From positions 1,603,436-1,667,435 of the forward strand of contig CM059200.1 in assembly GCA_030323885.1 (NCBI GenBank): a stretch of DNA of 64,000 bases, read 5' to 3'. Shown here one piece after another: positions 56,760 to 64,000 of this stretch (positions within the stretch are counted from its first letter, which is position 1; each line of letters opens with the position of its first letter). Under the pieces are notes generated by a model. That model was not told where the DNA came from and ran no database searches. It saw only the letters and a program-made list of their open reading frames with translations. This DNA comes from Branchipolynoe longqiensis. Lineage: Eukaryota; Annelida; Polychaeta; Phyllodocida; Polynoidae. The position numbers and the translations under genes were made by a program.

Positions 56760-58320
56760 AGAGTACTGAAGTGGGCGAGACTACTCGACCGATGGAAATG
56801 CGGGCTGGGCTGATTAGCTCGCATTCTGAAATGCGGGCTACTCACCAGGCTCACATTTGCCACCATTTGCGGGGCCGGGTTCCTTGCTGTGACATGTCGG
56901 TAGGAGATGTCGATTGCGACTCTCCTAGCAATGGTGGAAGGTCAAGCACTCGGACTCCGACCTATCAGACGCACGCTCTGATGTTTTAGATGAGGTTTAG
57001 GCTTTTATTGTCGAAATTCAAAACTTATTTAACTTACCTAATATGGGAGGGGATAGACATATTGTATTTAATCGGTATTCAGTGAAATCAATCTATGAAA
57101 GGACATTTGTTGTACTAGTTAGGGTAAGAATAAAGCTGTGAGCTCGTGGAAAGGTGAATTGGAACGTTCCTTGCATGATTTACTATTCTCCAGTCTTCTT
57201 GTAGATTAACCGCCATGGATAACCTGATATTTGATTGCTTTATATGTAATTAAAGGCCTTATTCCTGATAGGCCTTATGCAGCCGATTAACCCATCTGTG
57301 GGGGGATAATAACAGACATATTAACAGAATTAACGTAGTGCTATTTGGCTGAAAATAAGACTAACTTAGGCTGATTATCAGTGACAATAGCAGAGACACA
57401 GGGCATATCTGCTTAGTTCTGGATTAATTCAAACATAATAATACACACCGAATGGCGGGGAGGACAGCCAGTTAGTCGAAATAACAAGTAATTGCTTTGG
57501 TATGATAAATGCGAGGAGGGACCAAGAACTGTATTCATATGATACTCTGGCAGCCCGCCCTTAGCCCGGGAATGACAATGATGGCGATGGTCTACCTGCA
57601 GACGGGACGAGAGGCGGCGGCAGCCCGCGGCAGGCACCCGGAAATTCACATGGAGATAATTACATAAATTAACACGGAGGCTCGCCTTAAGCGGGGGTGG
57701 AATAGCCTGACGGTTAAAGTACCAAAGGGCACCAGAAACCCCAGGGCCAGTTATAGGGTACATGTCGTTAGCACCAGATGGATATGGAGTCAGAACTTTG
57801 ACCTACCGAAACACCGACTACCGATCAATGAGCTCCCAGTCAAATTGTCGGGCATTGTGCGACAGACTTCATGCAGCCATCGGACAGAGGATACCTGCCA
57901 CGCATGCTCTCAGCGCAACGTAAATCAATGCTCCACCCTCCCCCACCCCTACCTACTACAGGGAAATGATCACGGTTAAGGTCAAGGTCACACACCACGT
58001 GACCTACTCACAGGTCACATGACCCCTCTCTCCACGCCTCTATAAGCACACAGCTGCATCGACTCGGTATGATTCACTTACGCGGCGCGGCCTACATGAG
58101 TCGGGTCCCAGCGTGCTCCGATGCGCACCGGAAGTCCGGTGGGTATTGATCACGTGACTTAATCCGGACGCGCCGGGATCCGTAGACACATGATGCATCG
58201 ATCGGGCGGCATTTGTCTGGCGACGATTGACAAAGATTGCCAGCGACTGGCGCAGATTCGCCGCCAGATTTGTCGGGATTAGAACGGGGATCGTCAGGAA
58301 AGGTGTGTACAGGAGGAAGG
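56760..58320. other. gene-less stretch, nothing recognised
   Basis: Largest part of the window free of obvious repeats. No frame longer than 116 codons and none with a domain. It could be unique intergenic or intronic sequence. Confidence 0.4.
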
Positions 58321-58324
58321 GCTA

Positions 58325-58425
58325 GTGTTGGTTGGTTGTTGGAGTTTTACTTCCTGGCCACATCTAAGGTCATATCAGGACGGGTACAGACTTGTGACAG
58401 TGCGCACTCGTGGCGCACTGGACTG
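58325..58425 (-). repeat. SINE, subfamily A, reverse, 3' end only
   Basis: GGTTGGTTGTTGGAGTTTTA to ACAGTGCGCACTCGTGGCG, then the match stops. Confidence 0.8.
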
Positions 58426-59369
58426 TACCACCTCATATAGTTTACTATATAAATTATATCAATTACTTTTCTTTTTCTATGGAAATTTGTTTCCCTTGGC
58501 CACAAATATATGATTGTGAGCTTTTTAATTTAATGAGTGTCTATAGACTAGATCACGGTTCCAGCGGCGCGGTGCATTGTGGGATGCATCAGAGCAAAAC
58601 AAAGCCACGAGAAGCACATGGCACATGCTAATACACTGGGTGCAGCTATCAAATGTGTTAGTTTCAGCTCATCTCAGCTCTTGTTTGAAACATAGAATAC
58701 CAAGTAAAGAAATATATATAATAAATTAAGATATTAATCTTCTATCCAGCATTGCATTTACATCAATATAACCAGCACAACTTATGCCATGTGCATTTAA
58801 ATTTAGACAAATCTAGGCACTCAGACTAGTGTCATAGACATAGCCAGAGTCAGTTTTATTTATTTTATTCATGTTTTTATTTATATTCTATGGTTTATGG
58901 TGAGTTGTGTCTTAAACATATTTATTATATTATTATATTGCATCCTTCCATCCATGTCTATGCCAAATTGTTATCTATTTCTAGTTATTTTGAATAAAAT
59001 GCCAGTTTTGCCCTACGCGTATCGGCAAACTCAATGGGCGTATGCCTTTGCTTTGCTCCCAACGCCGCTTTACGGCGCAGTCGGAACCGTGATGTAGTAT
59101 ATTGGCACATAATTGATTGTCTGCTTTTACATGTAAAAGTGATGGTTCGAACAAAAAACAAACATTTCTCGCCGTGAATATGGCCTATGCTGCTGACACG
59201 GTGTAAAGCAACCACCAATCAATCAATCAAACTCTGTTCGGTGAATGCAGGTGCAGTTGTGACGTCACACAGCACAGTGCGGTTTGACGTATCTAATTGG
59301 GCATGCACAGTTTGATACAAGAGTCGTGACCCACCAGGGGTTTAAACAGATAATATCCCAATGGGAGAG

Positions 59370-59695
59370 TTGGTTGGTTGGTTATTGTGGTTTTACATCC
59401 TGGCAACATCTAAGGTAATATCAGGATGGGTACTGACTCATGGTGACTTTATAATGATGGCCCACTGGTAAATCAGGCCGCCAGCACCGTGACCTGTTAT
59501 CTCACTCAGTCACATTCTACTGACACTGCGCTAACCAGTCCTTAACCTATCCTATTAATGCAGAGTGCCTGGCTACGAAGCAATAAGTATCAATTTTATA
59601 AGTCATTGGTTTGACTCGAGCTGGAACCAAACTCCTGATCTCCCGCACGCGAGGCCCGCGCTTTACCGAGTTGGCCACCACACCCGGTGCTACTA
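59370..59695 (-). repeat. SINE, subfamily A, reverse, full length
   Basis: GGTTGGTTGGTTATTGTGG to CCGAGTTGGCCACCACACCC. The segment with GTGACAGTGCACAC is deleted. Confidence 0.85.
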
Positions 59696-59764
59696 CACAG
59701 CAGACACCCTACAATCACTGACTACATACACTAACCAATTCACAACCTGCACAAGTATACTGGT

Positions 59765-60085
59765 ATGGCAGTAGGGCAGCACTATAAAGTTACCATGAAC
59801 GGACCTTGTCAGAAATCAGTACCTGTCATGATATGACTCGAATTTAACCACCCTATCTCTCTGAGGTTGCGGACGCACCTGATATCCCACTCAATCACAT
59901 TATCCTGACACTGAGAAAACCAGTTCTTGTCCTTTCCTAATAATGCCAAGCGTCTGGCTAGGAAGTGACAGGTATCAATGTTTAAGGCATCGGTTTGACT
60001 CAATGAGGGTTCAAATCCCATGATTTACCAAAACAGGGAGACGCATGCTCAAATCAGTTGGCCATGCCATCTGGTCCTCCTGACT
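59765..60085 (-). repeat. rearranged SINE, mixed orientation
   Basis: Opens with forward body (GGGCAGCACTATAAAGTTAC ... CTGTCATGATATGA). It changes near 59838 to reverse body (CACCTGATATCCCACTCAAT) and runs to the head (CAGTTGGCCATGCCATCTGG). Either two copies fused or an inversion occurred. Confidence 0.65.
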
Positions 60086-60239
60086 ACTGAGAGGTAGAGG
60101 TGCAGTATTAGTTAGTTATCCTCGAGCAGGATATATATACGGCACGTAGAATTGCCAGTTCCAACCAAGTAACAAGCCTCATTGAATATTGATTTGTTTG
60201 TTTGTTGTTGCTTTATGTCCTAGCAACATATAGTGGGTG

Positions 60240-61720
60240 AAGATTGAAGATGCACAGTCAAATGATCTCTAGTCTGTATTGACGCATCAGTAGAATGGAG
60301 CAGGGAAAGTGCTTGGATGAAACCTAACATCCTGCATTTGTCCGCTAACACCTGATAATGCTAAGCCAATGTGAGAATGTCTCCATCTTTGCAGAAATTC
60401 GCCTCCATTCAGGATAAAGGAAGCCCAACAGCAGCCGGTCACCAGCCCAACAGTAGCCATCAGGAGCCTGAGGCACCGTTAAATGATTCACATGTAGCTG
60501 TAAATGAGATTAGATTGTGTTGTTTATGGCCGCTTCATGTCCAATATATTTTAGAAATGACTCAAATCCCAGATTGATTGAAAATTGCAGAAATCCATGA
60601 AAATCGTGGAGATCTGTCATTGCTGATTTACTGTTGAGGGGAATGTGCCCATGTCTCCCGCTCACCAAAACATGCAGAGAGAGTGATGAACCGGAAACGG
60701 GGTGACAAAAGGTGTGAAATCCCACTGGCCAATCAGGTGGAAGGACAGTCGACTCGTCTCGCCACCCAAAGTTAAGACGTAAAGGCGCAGCTGGTGGCAG
60801 CGGTGGCATGTCGTTCCCGCGAAATCAAACACAATGGGACATTGCGACCAACCCCATGGCAATACCCGCTTCCAACTTGCCCCATCTTCGTGTACCTAAA
60901 TAGATTCTTGTTATTCTTGTAACTGGATTAGCAAGCAATTTCGAGTAGCGGCTGCATTTGTTGCCTCCTGTCAAATTGTGTTAAATGCGCTGAAATTGGC
61001 CAGTCGTCTGTTTTTTTTTGGCAAGATGGGATTTAAGCATGAGGGCTTCTGAGATGCACAGTCAGTGCGAAGTTTTCAAAGTTCCGCTGGTCCTTCAGGA
61101 GAGAATGAAGCTGTGGCTCAGCACGCCAGGTTACAGCCTCAGCTTACAAGACGGCAGTTGGTATTGGTGTCCCTCCCACTCCTATCATTCAGTATCGGCC
61201 CTAGACGTTAAACTAACTTTGTGCACATAATCACGTGACCAAAGTTGGTAGGATTCTTGCCATGCATTTGTTTCTAATGTAGATTCCAGTGAAATTATGT
61301 ATTGTATAACACGTTATGCTCATATTATTTAGGCTGCAGGGCCTTAGTTGTCTTCCACCGTCGGGCCGTCGGGCCAGTGGGCGCTGTACCGCCTGTACTC
61401 TCCCGGCTAGGGGGCCCCTGCCTCTGGCGATCATCCAATCAGGTGGGAGCGCTTCCGGGAGAGCTGACCTCGGGCGGTGCAGTCTCTATTCGGCCTCCAT
61501 TCGGTCGGAAATTTGACTTTATACTACTACTATCTATTATTAAACAGAGGGGCCTTTCGAGGTTCAGCCAGAGATAATCTCATCCAACTCTATATCTGTG
61601 TGTTGTTGTCTTTTGTGTTCTGTCCGTAAGAATATAAATAATACCAGCAAATATTTTCAATTGCATGTGAAATCACAAGTTCCCTGGATGCCAAAGTTGC
61701 CTAGTCCGGTAGTATTGAAT
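60240..61720. other. gene-less stretch with minor repeat traces
   Basis: Traces of the 45253-45621 family near 60500-60625 and of the TA-linked family near 61290-61325 (GTATAACACGTTATGCTCA). No coding region could be supported. Confidence 0.35.
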
Positions 61721-61724
61721 TTTA

Positions 61725-62065
61725 ACTTATAAAGATGAATATAACAGGGTATCCATTCTATACTACCTTACTTTAGTTTGAAGTTAATTTTATTGTAAAT
61801 GGCTAACTTTTGAGATATTTGTAGTGAAAACAAGCGGAATGCACGTACAAATGCTAACACAATAGGCTTCAGCAGCAACACAGTCTAGTACATTGGTATA
61901 GTATCCATTTCTATGCAGCTATACATTTTAACTTTGCATAGTCAGATGGTTTTGAGTTTCTGAGGTTGATCACTACAAACTACATTACTTTATTTGAAGT
62001 GACTTTGCTTTAAAATGAAAAACTTTGGAGATATTTGAAGTAGAAGCATGCTAAATTAATGTTGG
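61725..62065 (+). repeat. dispersed AT-rich repeat family, two copies
   Basis: Two tandem members: TAAATGGCTAACTTTTGAG (first) and TTTGCATAGTCAGATGGTTT with GAAAAACTTTGGAGATATTT (second). They align in order with 29692-29865. Confidence 0.65.
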
Positions 62066-62229
62066 TATACTTGTTCAAAATCATGACCCTACCGGCTGCA
62101 TCATTAAAATGTTCTAGTAAATTAGCCTACTTTGCCCTCTATGCAGCAACAGGTGTTTGTTTAATAAATGATCTAATCTAGAAACATGTTGGACCAGGTA
62201 TGGGTGGTGGGCGACCTAGTTAATAACTG

Positions 62230-62525
62230 TGGGGTGGAACTGAGGATTTGAACCCACGAGTTCCTACCCTGATCGAGTTAAACCGATGACTTTAACATTG
62301 ACACGTGTCGCTTCCCACCCAGTCGCAAGACATTATTAGGAGAGGGCAAGTACTGGTTGGCTCGGTGTCAGGATAATGTGACTAAGTGGGATATGGTCCT
62401 GACTGCGGGGGTTTCCCAGTTGGGAAGCACCATAAAGTCACCATGAATGTGCACTGTCACAAGTCGATACCCATCCTGATATGACCGTAGATATTGCCAG
62501 GACATAAAACTCCAACAACCAACCA
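62230..62525 (+). repeat. SINE, subfamily A, headless
   Basis: GGATTTGAACCCACGAGTTC then GAGAGGGCAAGTACTGGTTG to GATATTGCCAGGACATAAAA and CTCCAACAACC. Confidence 0.85.
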
Positions 62526-62769
62526 ACCATCTCCCCGCACACACCCTCAGCCTTAACACAGAATTGTATTACACTGCGCACACTGTGAGCGTAGTAACAC
62601 GATGCCACGCACGACTCCCCGCCAGAATTTCCTGCATAATTTGATCAAAGAATTAAATTTTGCAGACACAGGAGACATCAACCCATGTTTCTGCTGTCTC
62701 TTTCTGACAAACAGCATTCAACACGCAGCCTGCACATATAGCCGACCTTCCATTGTCAAGATTCCAGAT

Positions 62770-62940
62770 AAGCTGGCTGAATGAATTGAGCATCCGCTGA
62801 GTCAAACCAACGACATAACAATTTATACTTGTCGCTACCTAGTCTTGTGTTTTGCATTACAGCCAGGAACAGTGGAATGAGGTGATCAATTATTTATGAT
62901 TGAAATTTGCCCGGCTTAACCAAATAATGGACAAAAATAA
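62770..62940 (+). repeat. SINE, subfamily B, partial
   Basis: AAGCTGGCTGAATGAATTGA, TGAGTCAAACCAACGAC, then CAGGAACAGTGGAATGAGGT and GAAATTTGCCCGGCTTAAC. Confidence 0.7.
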
Positions 62941-63146
62941 AAATAAGCCCCCCCCTCACAAACCCACCGAGTGTGACATGTGTTGTGCAAAATGTTACAC
63001 AGAGGAGGACTCGAACACAAGTGATGCATTCATTTGTTGGTAAACCTGATATATTTTATTCTGCTCAATAGCTCTCGTGACTCACCTTTTCCAGTGCTGA
63101 AGCACTGGTCTTCTGGCAAATTATGATCAGTTACACAAATTGGCAT

Positions 63147-63290
63147 ATACATATATACAATATAAAATGTATTATGCAATTATAAATACTAGTCTTCTGG
63201 CAAATCATGATCAGTTACACAAAAATTGGCATATATATATATAGGATATATAATTTATTATGCAATTATAAATACTGAACTTGCATGTGT
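63147..63290 (+). repeat. short direct duplication with TA-linked family words
   Basis: Two copies of about 90 bp: TCTTCTGGCAAATYATGATCA to ATTATGCAATTATAAATAC. The second half resembles the ATTATGCNAGTATAAA block of the TA-linked elements. Confidence 0.55.
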
Positions 63291-63299
63291 CTTACTGTT

Positions 63300-63919
63300 T
63301 ATCTTGATATCACATAATTACTTCTAGACTATATCAGTGCAATGTATCAGGGTGTGAAATCAGTTATTAGAATACCTTATATGTTGCCAGGACGTCAAAC
63401 TTTAACAATCAGGCAACCTAACATCAGTTATGTACACAATTGGTAACAATTAGCATACTGGATTACCTATGGGAGATTACAAAGTGGTCAGAATTAATCA
63501 CACCGAAGGAGCCATGCACTGACATTTCTAGATTTGTTTGTTGGGGGCAACATCTAAGTTACCCCAGATTTGCATTCCTAGAAGATTCCATCAATGGCCA
63601 AGTATCAATTATCAACGTGACATGTTCCCTGTAGTGCTAGGTCACGTGGTGCGGATGGAATAAAAGTGGATCCATTGGAATTAGCATAACTGTGAGCACA
63701 GTGAGGGAATTCGGAAGAATGTCTGTCCTCTCAAATGACTAATTCACAAACTCAGTCTGAATGCAGATTGCCTGCCCCACTTCCATTCCGAGGACTAGAA
63801 AAACTTGCAAATCTAATTATGAATTTGTAATGAAGAAAGCACGCCTAACTATATCAGTAACATGTTCCATGAATATTCGAACATGCGTCTCGTTTTGTTC
63901 TTCTCGAAGATTCATACTC
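63300..63919. other. gene-less stretch, nothing recognised
   Basis: Contains a 40-bp SINE tail trace (GTTGCCAGGACGTCAAAC near 63375). Otherwise no feature. Confidence 0.35.
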
Positions 63920-64000
63920 CCCTGTCATGGATAAGTCTGAATAGACTTGTTTTCGCCATTAGACAGTCTGTCGATAGAAAGCCAGAGCCTACATTTTTAC
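63920..64000 (-). repeat. dispersed repeat cut by the window edge
   Basis: Inverted partner of 16158-16240 (ATAAGTCTGAATAGACTTGT, TCTGTCGATAGAAAGCC). Confidence 0.8.

Noticed and set aside
57413..57763. 116-codon minus frame as a gene
   Set aside because: No domain, signal peptide or repeat, and length is within what is expected by chance in this amount of sequence.

Overview
The window looks like eukaryotic, repeat-dense genomic DNA, most likely from a mollusc and probably a gastropod. The evidence is indirect. It holds at least two dozen copies of tRNA-headed SINEs, several MITE families, AT-dinucleotide microsatellites, many minisatellites with 10-50 bp units, and one copy (53105-53445) of a tRNA-like repeat of the kind I recognise from gastropod sequence. 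I could not support any complete host protein-coding gene, and no rRNA or functional tRNA. Codon-biased, domain-bearing coding sequence is confined to retrotransposon remnants, plus one unidentified ORF (50259-50603, minus).

Layout. 1-3.5 kb: simple sequence, a 12-bp minisatellite and a ten-copy 48-bp tandem array. 4396-8908: a young element with two nearly identical 936/940-bp direct terminal repeats, read as a non-autonomous LTR retrotransposon on the minus strand. 9.1-9.3 kb: the end of a TA-microsatellite-linked element. 10055-15490: a tyrosine-recombinase (DIRS/Ngaro-type) retrotransposon on the minus strand, inserted in a SINE whose two halves mark its borders. Its Gag is open. Its reverse transcriptase, RNase H and tyrosine recombinase are present but broken by frame changes at G/C homopolymers. 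15.5-24.3 kb: SINEs, TIR elements built of degenerate short repeats (16735-17327, 20197-21107), a 781-bp TIR element (19070-19850) and TA tracts.

25.2-28.4 kb: a 2.3-kb array of a 47-bp unit, then about 0.75 kb of purine-only minisatellite. 28.5-36 kb: a Tc1/mariner-like MITE, SINEs (one 50-bp copy with an 11-bp target duplication), a GGGGC pentamer tract, and a third TIR element with 11-bp repeats (33032-33428). 36.3-38.7 kb: a second, diverged and broken DIRS-type gag with no pol, next to a 47-bp-arm hairpin. 39.3-43 kb: three more tandem arrays. 43-50 kb: SINEs, a MITE with an internal 43-bp array (45253-45621), a 40-bp array open in all three forward frames (46953-48110) and a pogo/Tigger-like MITE (49428-49902). 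50-64 kb: mostly SINE copies in both orientations with low-complexity tracts.

How the parts relate. SINEs act as landing sites for other elements: the DIRS element, the hexamer-type TIR element and a truncated SINE each interrupt a SINE, giving a relative order of insertions. Two SINE subfamilies share head and body but have different 3' ends. Three TIR elements with similar termini carry unrelated interiors that all use roughly 11-bp repeat spacing, which is the most unusual pattern here. All identifications rest on reading motifs by eye; no database search or alignment program was used.
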